From: CF-161 sp035638495
Lineage (GTDB): Bacteria > Chloroflexota > Dormibacteria > Dormibacterales > Dormibacteraceae
Assembly (NCBI GenBank): GCA_035638495.1
Contig: DASQZW010000179.1
Coordinates: 1 to 12,080, forward strand
DNA length: 12,080 nucleotides
Direction of reading: 5' to 3'
Positions 1 to 6,579 of the stretch are shown here, one piece after another; within the stretch, counting starts at the first letter, position 1, and the number at the start of each line of letters is the position of its first letter. The notes under the pieces were generated by a model, which was given only the letters and a program-made list of their open reading frames with translations, did no database searches and was not told the DNA's origin. The position numbers and the translations under genes are program-made.

Positions 1-1647
1 GACCTCGACGACCCCAACGTCCGCTCCGACAACACCACCGACCCGGGCGGCGCGGCCGCCGGCGTCTCGGTCGAGACCGTCGGCTGCTCCGACCGGACCT
101 CGAACGGCAACGTCCGCGTCAACCAGGACTGCACCTTCCGGCGCCAGGCCGAGGAGTCGATCAAGGTCGACCCGGCCAACCCGCGCAACCTCGTGGCGGG
201 CCAGAACGACAGCGTCGCCGGCTTCAACCACTGCGGCTACGACTTCTCGTTCGACAGCGGGCAGCACTGGGGAACCGGCGTCCCGCCGTTCTTCCAGCAC
301 CTGAACGGCCCGGTCGCGGGCCACACCATCGCGGGCGGCCCCGGCACCGTCCACACCTATGACGCGGCCAGCGACCCTGCGGTGACCGTCGACTCGCAGG
401 GCCGCGCCTTCTTCTCCTGCGTGGTGTTCGACCTGGCGACCGCCGCGTCGGGCGTCTTCGTGACCGCCTCTGTGCCGGGTGCCGGCGGCTCCTTCTACAA
501 CAACGTGCCGGCCTCGGGGGCCAGGTTCGTCGCGGTCGAGGACAACAGCCCGACGATCGCCCACGACAAGGAGTTCATCACCGCCGACGCCAATCCGAGG
601 AGCCCCAACCGCGACAACGTCTACGTGACGTGGACGGTGTTCAAGTTCGGCACCACATGCGGCGCGCCGCCCGACGGCACGCTCCAGTTCTGCTCCAACG
701 CGATCTTCGGCAGCATGTCGACGGATCACGCGGTGACGTGGTCGGCGCCCGAAGAGATCAGCGGGTCGTCGCCGCTGTGCTCGTTCGGCAACTTCTTCGA
801 CCCGTCGCGCACGTTCAACACGTGCGACCTGGACCAGGGCTCCGACCCGGTGACGCTGGCCAACGGCAACCTGGTCGCGGCCTTCAACAACGCCAACACG
901 ACCACCGTCAACAACCAGCAGCTCGCGGTCATCTGCCATCCCAGCGGCAGCTCCACCGCCGGCACGGCGCACCTCAACTGCGCCAGCCCCTCCAAGGTGG
1001 GCGACGACGCCACGGCCGGCCTGCCGACGTGCAACTTCGGGCGCGGTCCCGAGGAGTGCGTCCCGGGCTCGTTCATCCGGACCAACGACTTCCCGCGCCT
1101 GGCTGCGGACCCCAGCGGCCAGCTCGTCTCCGTCTGGCAGGACTTCCGGAACCGGGAGCTGGACATCCAGGTCTCGCGGTCCAACGACGGCGGCCAGACG
1201 TGGACCACGGCGGCCAGCCCGGTCAACCCCGACTCCGGGTTCGACCACTACATGGCGGCGGTCGACGTCGTGAAGGGCACCAACCGCTTCGGCGTCAGCT
1301 ACTACCGCACGGCGCAGGTGCCCAACGAGGCTGCCAACGCCGCCGGGGGGATCGTGTTCGCGCCCGGCCAGCCTGGCGTGCAGGCGACCAACTCCCAGTA
1401 CTTCCTGGCCGGCGGGCGGGGCCTCAGGACGCCGCTGACGGCGCGGCCGATCTCGCCCCTGTTCCCGGCGCCCACCGGCAATCAGGCCGGCTTCAACGGC
1501 GACTACAGCGGCATCGCCCTGTCGGGTGACACCGCGCACCCGATCTGGTCGGACACCCGGAACACCGCTCCGGCCGGCCAGGTGGCGACGACGCCGGCGC
1601 CGGAAGAGGACATCTTCACCGACTCGGTCGAGCTGCCCGGCGGATAG
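1..1647 (+). CDS. Sialidase-like secreted beta-propeller protein, 5' end missing
   Basis: The reading frame is open from base 1, so the true start lies left of the window; 548 residues are visible and the gene ends at TAG 1645-1647. It carries Asp-box (BNR) motifs S-x-D-x-G-x-x-W: a clear one at 247-270 (SFDSGQHW), another at 1180-1203 (SNDGGQTW) and a degenerate one at 718-741 (STDHAVTW). These motifs sit on blade hairpins of sialidase-type six-bladed propellers. The protein is rich in Gly, Asn, Thr and Ser and has many Cys, as expected of an exported protein, but the signal peptide would be outside the window. Asp-boxes alone do not prove sialidase activity; no arginine triad could be assigned, so the substrate is unknown. 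It converges on the GalB-like gene and looks unrelated to the catabolic cluster. The GTG at 193 is an internal codon, not the start. Confidence 0.75.
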   Translation, partial: DLDDPNVRSDNTTDPGGAAAGVSVETVGCSDRTSNGNVRVNQDCTFRRQAEESIKVDPANPRNLVAGQNDSVAGFNHCGYDFSFDSGQHWGTGVPPFFQHLNGPVAGHTIAGGPGTVHTYDAASDPAVTVDSQGRAFFSCVVFDLATAASGVFVTASVPGAGGSFYNNVPASGARFVAVEDNSPTIAHDKEFITADANPRSPNRDNVYVTWTVFKFGTTCGAPPDGTLQFCSNAIFGSMSTDHAVTWSAPEEISGSSPLCSFGNFFDPSRTFNTCDLDQGSDPVTLANGNLVAAFNNANTTTVNNQQLAVICHPSGSSTAGTAHLNCASPSKVGDDATAGLPTCNFGRGPEECVPGSFIRTNDFPRLAADPSGQLVSVWQDFRNRELDIQVSRSNDGGQTWTTAASPVNPDSGFDHYMAAVDVVKGTNRFGVSYYRTAQVPNEAANAAGGIVFAPGQPGVQATNSQYFLAGGRGLRTPLTARPISPLFPAPTGNQAGFNGDYSGIALSGDTAHPIWSDTRNTAPAGQVATTPAPEEDIFTDSVELPGG

Positions 1648-1659
1648 CCGGCGGCGCAT

Positions 1660-1688
1660 GCCCGGGCCGCGCGCGGCGCGGCCCGGGC
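1660..1688. terminator. Bidirectional hairpin between convergent genes
   Basis: A perfect 12-bp GC-only stem (1660-1671 with 1677-1688) encloses a 5-base loop. It lies 12 bases past the stop of the propeller gene and 35 bases past the stop of the convergent minus-strand gene. No T-tract follows on either strand, which fits the U-less hairpin terminators common in high-GC actinobacteria. A role in ending both transcripts is inferred from position and symmetry. Confidence 0.6.
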
Positions 1689-1723
1689 CGCGTCATCTCA
1701 GCTGTCGCGTGGCCCCCGCTGCG

Positions 1724-2458
1724 TCAGAGCTGGCCGGCCAGGCGCGGCGTCATCGACTGGAAGGCCTCGACGTAACGCGTGTCCGGCCCGGCGCCGAAGT
1801 AGCGCGCCTGCACCGCTCGCTGCTCGCCGCGCTGCCGGTAGTGATCGCGGAGGTACGACTGCGCCGCCATCGCGGCCATCGCGGCCTCCTTGCGCTCCAC
1901 GACCGACGTGTAGTCGATGAACGTGTCGGGCTTGAACCCGCACTGCTCCGGGTGGTGCGGCTCGAAGACATACATCCGCGGCGGCGGAATCGTGACGAAC
2001 GCGCTGGCCACGCCGGCGGCCCCCATCGCGATCTTCCGCGCCCGGTCAGCGGTCGCGGCGGCGACCGGGTGGTCCGGGTTGAACGGGTCGACCGGCGTGT
2101 GCGTGACCAGCACCTCCGGCCGCACGTCGCGCATGACCTCCACGAGCCGCTGGACGGCGGCGGCGGGCACCTCCAGCGGGTAGTCGCCCAGATCGAACGG
2201 CAGGAACTCGGCGCCGAGCTCCGATGCCGCGCGCGCGCACTCCTGGTGACGTATCCGCTTGACGTTCTCGACTGTCTGCGACGGCTCCTTCCAGAGATCT
2301 CCCGACTCGCCGCGCTCGCCGTAGCTGAGGGCGACCACGGTTGCGCGCCAGCCCGCCGCGGTGTGCACGGCAATCGCGCCGGCGGCCCGCCACACGAAAT
2401 CGGCAGCGTGCGCGCCGACCACGAGCAGCGCGCCGCGAGGCCTCGAGAGGTCCGTCAT
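1724..2458 (-). CDS. galB: PIG-L family hydratase, GalB-type 4-oxalomesaconate hydratase candidate
   Basis: A 244-residue PIG-L/LmbE-fold protein. The usual AHPDD metal motif appears as A-H-A-A-D-F-V-W-R (His17, Asp20), followed by the segment SYGERGES (45-52) and later His120 and the DHP motif (His130). The FVWR version, SYGERGES and the C-terminal AEAFQS-like stretch resemble Pseudomonas putida GalB as recalled, not N-acetylglucosaminyl deacetylases. GalB adds water to 4-oxalomesaconate to give 4-carboxy-4-hydroxy-2-oxoadipate, in the cytoplasm. The start at 2458 was chosen because the protein begins just before the first beta strand and a TATGAT -10 box ends 7 bases upstream, implying a leaderless transcript; ATGs at 2467 and 2470 overlap that box. 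The gene is divergent from the RidA-LigJ operon. The family is secure; the exact substrate is inferred from motifs and neighbours. Confidence 0.8.
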   Translation of the reverse strand: MTDLSRPRGALLVVGAHAADFVWRAAGAIAVHTAAGWRATVVALSYGERGESGDLWKEPSQTVENVKRIRHQECARAASELGAEFLPFDLGDYPLEVPAAAVQRLVEVMRDVRPEVLVTHTPVDPFNPDHPVAAATADRARKIAMGAAGVASAFVTIPPPRMYVFEPHHPEQCGFKPDTFIDYTSVVERKEAAMAAMAAQSYLRDHYRQRGEQRAVQARYFGAGPDTRYVEAFQSMTPRLAGQL

Positions 2459-2465
2459 GGCGAAC

Positions 2466-2494
2466 ATCATAGGGTGCGCAATTGGGCGTCTCAG
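2466..2494 (-). promoter_or_regulatory. Predicted leaderless promoter of the GalB-like gene
   Basis: Read on the minus strand, a -35-like CTGAGA (2494-2489, 4 of 6 to TTGACA) and a -10 TATGAT (2471-2466, 5 of 6 to TATAAT) are separated by exactly 17 bp. Seven bases after the -10 comes the A of ATG 2458, so transcription would begin at or next to the start codon. No Shine-Dalgarno sequence is visible upstream of this ATG, which agrees with a leaderless mRNA. The conserved dyad operator at 2512-2538 begins 18 bp upstream of the -35 box. Confidence 0.55.
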
Positions 2495-2511
2495 ATGCGC
2501 GGGAACGCCCC

Positions 2512-2538
2512 ATCGGTCATGCCGATCCCGGCAATCGG
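2512..2538. promoter_or_regulatory. Shared dyad operator, copy 1 (LysR-type site candidate)
   Basis: Three half-sites alternate in orientation: ATCGG (2512-2516), CCGAT (2522-2526) and ATCGG (2534-2538), with spacers of 5 and 7 bases. The first pair forms ATC-N9-GAT, a T-N11-A dyad typical of LysR-type regulator recognition sites. It is centred at 2519, about -65 from the predicted start of the RidA operon and about -61 from the predicted GalB start. The same array, with the same spacers and the same distance to the promoter, recurs at 10682-10707. The regulator gene is not in the window; its class is inferred from the dyad shape and position. Confidence 0.65.
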
Positions 2539-2547
2539 CGGGACCCA

Positions 2548-2577
2548 TTGGACACCGCGCCGGGGCGTACTTAGCAT
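2548..2577 (+). promoter_or_regulatory. Promoter of the RidA-LigJ-transporter operon
   Basis: TTGGAC (2548-2553) and TAGCAT (2572-2577) are separated by 18 bp, predicting a start near 2584 and a 5' leader of about 33 bases. Both hexamers, the flanking AC after TTGGAC, the G after TAGCAT and the spacer length are identical in the promoter at 10718-10747, which is the main reason for confidence. The -35 box is a poor sigma-70 match, as expected for an activator-dependent promoter. Confidence 0.65.
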
Positions 2578-2603
2578 GTGCCGAACGGAGCCCGTCTTCA
2601 CAC

Positions 2604-2613
2604 GGAGGAGGAG
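2604..2613 (+). promoter_or_regulatory. Strong ribosome binding site fixing a TTG start
   Basis: The purine tract GGAGGAGGAG ends 3 bases before TTG 2617, with the AGGAG core 6 bases upstream. It decides the start of the RidA-family gene against the in-frame GTG at 2578, which would precede the predicted transcription start. Confidence 0.75.
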
Positions 2614-2616
2614 CGA

Positions 2617-3009
2617 TTGGGTAGGCGACAGACACTCGAGGTGCCTGGCGTGTCGCACGATGCGCCGATCCCGATGGGGGTCCGCGTCGGCAACATGGTG
2701 TTCTCCTCCGGGGTGGCCGGGAAGGACCCGGCCGACGGATCGCTCCCCGCTGACCCGGCGAGGCAGGCCAAGCTGATGTTCCAGAACGTGCGTACGCTGC
2801 TGGAGCGAGCCGGCGCCACGCTGGACGACGTGGCGCACGTCACGGTGTACGTGAAGGACAACGCCTACCGCGATCACCTGAACCGCGAGTGGCTGAAGGC
2901 GTTCCCCGACGAGCACGACCGGCCGGCCCGCCACACGCTGGTGTGGGACCTGCGAGGCGGCATGCTGATCCAGTGTGAGCTGGTCGCGGTCCTGGAGGAT
3001 TCCGAATGA
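2617..3009 (+). CDS. RidA (YjgF/YER057c/UK114) family protein
   Basis: A 130-residue protein filling one RidA domain. It keeps the family's key Arg in the PAR motif at residue 105 and the matching Glu at 121, the pair that in RidA enzymes binds the substrate carboxylate and orients water, so it is probably an active enamine/imine hydrolase. Relatives include RidA proper (2-aminoacrylate clearance) and 2-aminomuconate deaminase of 2-aminophenol catabolism. The TTG start is set by a strong ribosome binding site. It is first in a long operon, and its stop overlaps the LigJ-type gene's ATG (ATGA, 3006-3009), so the two are translationally coupled. That coupling argues for a pathway role, either deaminating an aminated ring-cleavage product or assisting tautomerisation. 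The family is certain; the role is open. Confidence 0.88.
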   Translation: MGRRQTLEVPGVSHDAPIPMGVRVGNMVFSSGVAGKDPADGSLPADPARQAKLMFQNVRTLLERAGATLDDVAHVTVYVKDNAYRDHLNREWLKAFPDEHDRPARHTLVWDLRGGMLIQCELVAVLEDSE

Positions 3010-4025
3010 TCATCGACGCGCACGGACACGTGTCGGCCCCCCCGGAGCTCTACGCCTACCGTTCGGTGATGCTGGCCAGTCGCGGCTACCACGGCAAGGG
3101 CAGCCCCGGCATCAGCGACGAGCGCATGCACCAGGGCGCGAAGCGGCACCTGGAGCTGCTGCAGAGCGTGGGGACGGACGTGCAGTTCCTGTCGCCCCGG
3201 CCGTTCCAGCTCATGCACTCGGAGAAGCCCGAGTCGATCGTGCGCTGGTGGGTCGAAGCCAACAATGACATCATCGCCCGCCAGTGCCGCGCCTACCCCG
3301 ACGTGTTCCGCGGCGTGTGCGGCCTGCCCCAGTCCCCGGACGGCAGCATCCAGCCCTGCGTCGAGGAGCTGGAGCGCTGTGTGAACGAGCTCGGCTTCAT
3401 CGGCTGCCTCATCAACCCGGACCCCACCGAGGGCACGGGACTGATGCCGACGCTCGACGACGAGTACTGGTACCCGCTGTACGAGAAGATGGTCGAGCTG
3501 GACGTGCCGGCGCTGATCCACTCCACCGCGTGCAAGCACTTCCGTGAGTCGTACAGCGCACACTTCATCAGCGAGGAGAGCGTCGCGGTGCTCAACCTCT
3601 GCAAGGCCGAGAGCCGCGTGTTCACCGACTTCCCGGACCTTCGTCTCATCATCTCGCACGGCGGCGGCTCGGTCCCTTACCAGATCGGGCGCTGGCGCGC
3701 GCATCGGGTGCGCGAGCGGGAGTCGAACCCCTCGCTGGAGTCGTTCGACGACAGCATGCGGCGGCTGTACTACGACACCGTCCTGTACAACGTGGAATCG
3801 CTCGACTTCCTCTTCCGCATCGTCGGCACCGACCGCTGCGTGTTCGGCACCGAGAACCCGGGCTCGGGATCGTCGAAGGACCCCGTGACGGGGGCCTGGA
3901 TGGACGACCTCAAGCCGGTGATCGAGAGCATCCCGTGGCTCAGCGAGACGGACCGCGGCCGCGTCTTCGAGGACAACGTCCGTGCGATCTTTCCGCGCTT
4001 CCAGGTCCCGGCGCAGGTCCCATAG
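3006..4025 (+). CDS. ligJ: Amidohydrolase-superfamily 4-oxalomesaconate hydratase (LigJ type)
   Basis: A 339-residue TIM-barrel amidohydrolase, close to the length of Sphingobium LigJ. Metal-site residues visible are the N-terminal HGH (His6, His8), His172 in ALIHS, His218 in IISHGGG and Glu283 in the FGTE motif. The stretches ELERCVNELGFIGC, NPDP and WYP-YEKMVELDVPA-IH match LigJ as recalled almost word for word, which separates it from the related decarboxylases (ACMSD, gamma-resorcylate decarboxylase). LigJ hydrates the 4-oxalomesaconate tautomer to 4-carboxy-4-hydroxy-2-oxoadipate in the 4,5-cleavage pathway. The ATG overlaps the RidA stop by 4 bases, and the ABC ATPase starts 9 bases after the TAG. 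A GalB-type enzyme for the same step is encoded divergently just upstream, which is unusual. No truncation or missing ligand was noticed. Confidence 0.85.
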   Translation: MIIDAHGHVSAPPELYAYRSVMLASRGYHGKGSPGISDERMHQGAKRHLELLQSVGTDVQFLSPRPFQLMHSEKPESIVRWWVEANNDIIARQCRAYPDVFRGVCGLPQSPDGSIQPCVEELERCVNELGFIGCLINPDPTEGTGLMPTLDDEYWYPLYEKMVELDVPALIHSTACKHFRESYSAHFISEESVAVLNLCKAESRVFTDFPDLRLIISHGGGSVPYQIGRWRAHRVRERESNPSLESFDDSMRRLYYDTVLYNVESLDFLFRIVGTDRCVFGTENPGSGSSKDPVTGAWMDDLKPVIESIPWLSETDRGRVFEDNVRAIFPRFQVPAQVP

Positions 4026-4034
4026 ACTCCGCAG

Positions 4035-4787
4035 ATGACCGTCGTGCTCTCGGCGCGGGGTCTCACGATGCGCTTCGGCGGGTTCACCGCCGTCGACGAC
4101 GTGGACCTGGACGTGGAGGAGGGTGAGCTGCACGCGCTGGTGGGCCCGAACGGGGCCGGCAAGAGCACGCTCCTCAACGTGCTGGGCGGCCAGCTCCTCC
4201 AGACGTCGGGCGAGGTTCGGTTCCTGGACCGCTCGCTCGGCAAGTCGACGCCGCACGCCCGCGCCCGGCTGGGCATCGGGCGCTCGTTCCAGCTGACGTC
4301 GGTCGTGCCGGGGTTCACCTGCCTGGAGAACGTGCTGCTGGCAGTCGAGGCGCGCCACCACATGGCCGCGATGCTGCGGCCGCGGCCCAGCGGAGACGAC
4401 GCGGCCCAGGCCGCCGAGATGCTCGACCTGGTCGGGCTCGGCAGGCGTGCGGACGTCCCCGCGGAGCTGCTCGGCCATGGCCAGCAGAAGCAGCTCGAGG
4501 TCGCGATGGCGATGGGCCGCCGCCCCCGCGTGCTGCTGCTGGACGAGCCCACGTCCGGGCTCACCGAGCACGAGCGCGCCTCGCTGGGCGCGCTTCTGCA
4601 GCAGGTCGCGCGGCGGTCGACCATCGTCATGGCCGAGCACGACGTGGATTTCGTCCGCCGCATCGCCACGCGCGTCACCGCCTTCAACCTCGGGCGCAAG
4701 ATCGCCGAGGGCAGCGCCCAGGCGGTCTTCGACAGCCCGATCGTCAGGCAGGTCTTCCTGAGGAGCAGCGTCGATGCTCGAGCTTAG
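4035..4787 (+). CDS. livG: HAAT-family ABC transporter ATP-binding protein, LivG-like
   Basis: A 250-residue cytoplasmic ATPase that powers one half of an importer. It has Walker A GPNGAGKST (37-45), Q-loop Gln86, an ABC signature in the variant form LGHGQQ (146-151), Walker B VLLLDE (166-171) and the switch His202 in AEHD. The phrase IGRSFQLTSVVPGFTCLENV is typical of LivG-type subunits. The ATG at 4035 lies 9 bases after the LigJ stop and has no clear Shine-Dalgarno, so translation probably depends on the upstream gene. It overlaps the next ATPase gene by 14 bases. HAAT importers carry branched amino acids but also amides, urea and aromatic acids; the neighbours point to an aromatic or dicarboxylic acid here. 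Confidence 0.9.
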   Translation: MTVVLSARGLTMRFGGFTAVDDVDLDVEEGELHALVGPNGAGKSTLLNVLGGQLLQTSGEVRFLDRSLGKSTPHARARLGIGRSFQLTSVVPGFTCLENVLLAVEARHHMAAMLRPRPSGDDAAQAAEMLDLVGLGRRADVPAELLGHGQQKQLEVAMAMGRRPRVLLLDEPTSGLTEHERASLGALLQQVARRSTIVMAEHDVDFVRRIATRVTAFNLGRKIAEGSAQAVFDSPIVRQVFLRSSVDARA

Positions 4788-5478
4788 GGAACTGCACTCC
4801 TTCTACGGCCGCAGCCACGTGATCCAGGGCATCTCGCTGCGGGTCGGGCGGGGCGAGGGCGTCGGCCTGATCGGCCACAACGGCGTGGGGAAGACGACCA
4901 CGCTCAAGTCGATCATGGGCACGGGCCCCCGTACCAGGGGCAGGATCGTCCTGGAGGACCGGGATCTGCGCGGTCCGGCGCACGCGCGGGCGCGGCGCGG
5001 CCTGGGCTTCGTGCCTGACAGCGAGGCCGTCTTCCCGGAGATGACGGTCGAGGAGAACATCCGTACGGGCGCGATGCTCAAGCGGCGGGGCGACCACAAG
5101 CGCTGCCTGGACACGGCGTACGAGCTGTTCCCGGTCCTCGCGGAGCGCCGCCACCAGCTCGGCGGGACGCTGAGCGGCGGCCAGCAGAAGATGCTCTCGC
5201 TCGCCCGGGGCCTGGCGCTGGAGCCGCGGCTGATCATGGTGGACGAGCCCAGCGAGGGCCTGATGCCGATCAACGTCGACCTGATCGCGACGGCGCTGCG
5301 GCGCGCCGTCGACAGCGGCATCGGTGTGCTGGTCGTGGACGCGTCGTTCCAGCTCCTGAAGACGGTCTGCAGTCGGGTGTACGTGATGAAGCAGGGCCGC
5401 ATCACCGGCGAGCACGAGCTCGACGACTTCGCGACCGCCGAGCGGCTGGTCGAGACGTACCTGCGGGAGGGAAGCTGA
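4774..5478 (+). CDS. livF: HAAT-family ABC transporter ATP-binding protein, LivF-like
   Basis: A 234-residue ATPase with Walker A GHNGVGKTT (34-42), the LivF-type VPDSEAVFPEMTVEEN segment around 80-95, signature LSGGQQ (133-138) and Walker B LIMVDE (153-158). It pairs with the LivG-like subunit, whose 3' end it overlaps by 14 bases. AGGAG at 4761-4765 sits 8 bases before the ATG, so it has its own ribosome binding site inside the upstream gene. One oddity is the switch region, which reads VVDASF (187-192), so Ala190 stands where LivG proteins have His and most LivF proteins have Gln (EQN). The other motifs are intact, so it is probably functional. Confidence 0.9.
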   Translation: MLELRELHSFYGRSHVIQGISLRVGRGEGVGLIGHNGVGKTTTLKSIMGTGPRTRGRIVLEDRDLRGPAHARARRGLGFVPDSEAVFPEMTVEENIRTGAMLKRRGDHKRCLDTAYELFPVLAERRHQLGGTLSGGQQKMLSLARGLALEPRLIMVDEPSEGLMPINVDLIATALRRAVDSGIGVLVVDASFQLLKTVCSRVYVMKQGRITGEHELDDFATAERLVETYLREGS

Positions 5479-5483
5479 GCGAG

Positions 5484-6344
5484 GTGGAGCACGTCGTCGT
5501 CGCCGCCCTCAACGGCCTGGTGGTGGGCGCCTCCCTGGCGCTGGTCGCCGCCGGACTGGCGCTGCTGTTCGGGGTGCTCGGCATCCTGAACTTTGCACAG
5601 GGCGACTTCTTCATGCTCGGCGCGTACGTGGTCTACTTCGCGGTGGCCGGCGGACTCAGCTTCTGGCTCGGCGTGGTCGCGGCCGGACTCGTGGTCGGCG
5701 TCGTGGGCGGCCTGGGCCTGATGCTGATGCTGTGGCCGCTGCGCGAGCGGGCGCACGCGCTGGTGCTGCTCGCCACCCTGGGGCTGAGCCTGATCCTGGA
5801 GCAGCTCGCGACCAACCGCTTCGGCGCCGACGCGAAGCCGATGGCCGCGCCGATCGGCGCCCGGCTGGCCATCGGCGGCACCGAGTACCCGGTCTACGAC
5901 CTGCTGGTGGTCGGCGCGGCGATCGTGATCCTGGCCGGCGGCTACGTCTTCCTGAGGTACGTCAAGTACGGCATCTGGCTCCGGGCGGTGGCCCAGAACC
6001 AGCGCATGGCCAGCGTGCTGGGCGTCCCCGTCTCGCGGGTGTACGCCCTCGCGTTCGTCGTCAGCCTCGGCCTGGCCGCGGTCGCGGGCTCGCTGCTGGC
6101 GCCGCTCACGTCCGTGTACCCGACGGTGGGGCTGGACGTCAACCTGAACGCGTTCATCGTCGTGATCGCGGGTGGGCTGGGCAACTTCCGGGGCGCGGCG
6201 CTGCTCGCGCTGGTGCTGGGGGTCGTGGAGTCGCTGGGCTCGATCGTGATCCCGGGCCAGGCGGTCCAGCTGCTCGTGTTCGCGCTGGTCATCCTCCTGC
6301 TGATCGTGCGCTCGCAGCGCCAGCAGGTCCTGGCCCGCCTGTGA
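5484..6344 (+). CDS. livH: HAAT-family ABC transporter permease, LivH-like
   Basis: A 286-residue membrane protein made of successive hydrophobic helices (about eight), opening with LNGLVVGASLALVAAGL and carrying the family's GILNFAQGDFFMLGAY segment near residues 30-47. The C-terminal GGLGNFRGA loop is the cytoplasmic coupling region that contacts the ATPases. The start is GTG 5484, 5 bases after the LivF stop, preceded by a purine-rich GGGAGGGAA (5464-5472) inside the upstream gene. It forms the translocation channel with the LivM-like subunit. Unusually, 235 bases of repeat-rich noncoding sequence separate the two permease genes, which normally abut. Confidence 0.9.
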   Translation: MEHVVVAALNGLVVGASLALVAAGLALLFGVLGILNFAQGDFFMLGAYVVYFAVAGGLSFWLGVVAAGLVVGVVGGLGLMLMLWPLRERAHALVLLATLGLSLILEQLATNRFGADAKPMAAPIGARLAIGGTEYPVYDLLVVGAAIVILAGGYVFLRYVKYGIWLRAVAQNQRMASVLGVPVSRVYALAFVVSLGLAAVAGSLLAPLTSVYPTVGLDVNLNAFIVVIAGGLGNFRGAALLALVLGVVESLGSIVIPGQAVQLLVFALVILLLIVRSQRQQVLARL

Positions 6345-6470
6345 TGAATGAGGTTCGCTCGGCAGCAAGGGTCCCTCTCCCCTCGCGGGGGAGGCGGTCC
6401 GGTCACGGGCCGGAGGGGGGGCTGGATGGTCGCCCCTGCTCTGAGCACACACTGCCGGATTGGGCATCCC

Positions 6471-6510
6471 CCATCCCCTCCCCCCTCCCCCGGGGCGGGG
6501 GAGGGGATGG
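6471..6510. repeat. 14-bp perfect hairpin upstream of the LivM-like gene
   Basis: Bases 6471-6484 pair perfectly with 6497-6510 across a 12-base GC-only loop. It sits 70 bases before the LivM-like start codon, inside the operon. It has no following T-tract, so it may slow transcription, block 3' exonucleases or belong to a dispersed repeat rather than being a full terminator. Confidence 0.65.
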
Positions 6511-6546
6511 CTCGCTCGGTTCGCTTCGCTCGCTCGGTTCGCTTCG
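6511..6546. repeat. 18-bp direct tandem repeat, two exact copies
   Basis: CTCGCTCGGTTCGCTTCG occurs at 6511-6528 and again without a gap at 6529-6546, followed by a partial third copy (CTCG). It directly follows the 14-bp hairpin and ends 33 bases before the LivM-like ATG. Such arrays can vary in copy number between strains; no function can be read from the sequence. Confidence 0.8.
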
Positions 6547-6579
6547 CTCGATCGTCGACAAGCCGAATGGGTCGGTGCC

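Larger units (their letters stand above)
6345..6579. repeat. Repeat-rich intergenic block between the two permease genes
   Basis: These 235 noncoding bases break the otherwise tight transporter operon. They hold a CCCTCTCCCC-type hairpin (6377-6382 pairing with 6388-6393, 6 bp, 5-base loop), a purine-rich stretch near 6413-6420, a larger hairpin at 6471-6510 and an 18-bp tandem repeat at 6511-6546. The CCCTCTCCCC ... TCGC ... GGGGAG core recurs at 8988-9009 in the same operon, so the block looks like a composite of dispersed GC-rich palindromic elements. One frame stays open through part of it, but the predicted peptide (repeated Ser-Leu-Ala-Arg-Phe-Ala) reflects only the tandem repeat. Confidence 0.65.

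Noticed and set aside
193..195. GTG as the start of the sialidase-like gene
   Set aside because: The frame is open and protein-like all the way from base 1, with no ribosome binding site at 193; the gene begins outside the window.
2459..2635. A 59-residue N-terminal extension of the GalB-like protein on the minus strand
   Set aside because: It would cross the predicted divergent promoters and the conserved operator, and PIG-L proteins start just before the AHxxD motif, as they do from ATG 2458.
2874..4640. A very long minus-strand open frame (588 codons) opposite the LigJ and LivG-like genes
   Set aside because: It lies antisense to two genes with clear family motifs, its product is low-complexity (Arg, His, Val, Glu rich) with no domain, and long antisense frames are expected at this GC content.
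6511..6546. Possible CRISPR repeats
   Set aside because: The two 18-bp units are directly adjacent, with no spacers, and no cas gene is present; it is a simple tandem repeat.
6460..6579. A 40-residue N-terminal extension of the LivM-like permease
   Set aside because: It would be translated from hairpin and tandem-repeat DNA, giving a low-complexity leader not seen in the family; ATG 6580 starts the normal protein.
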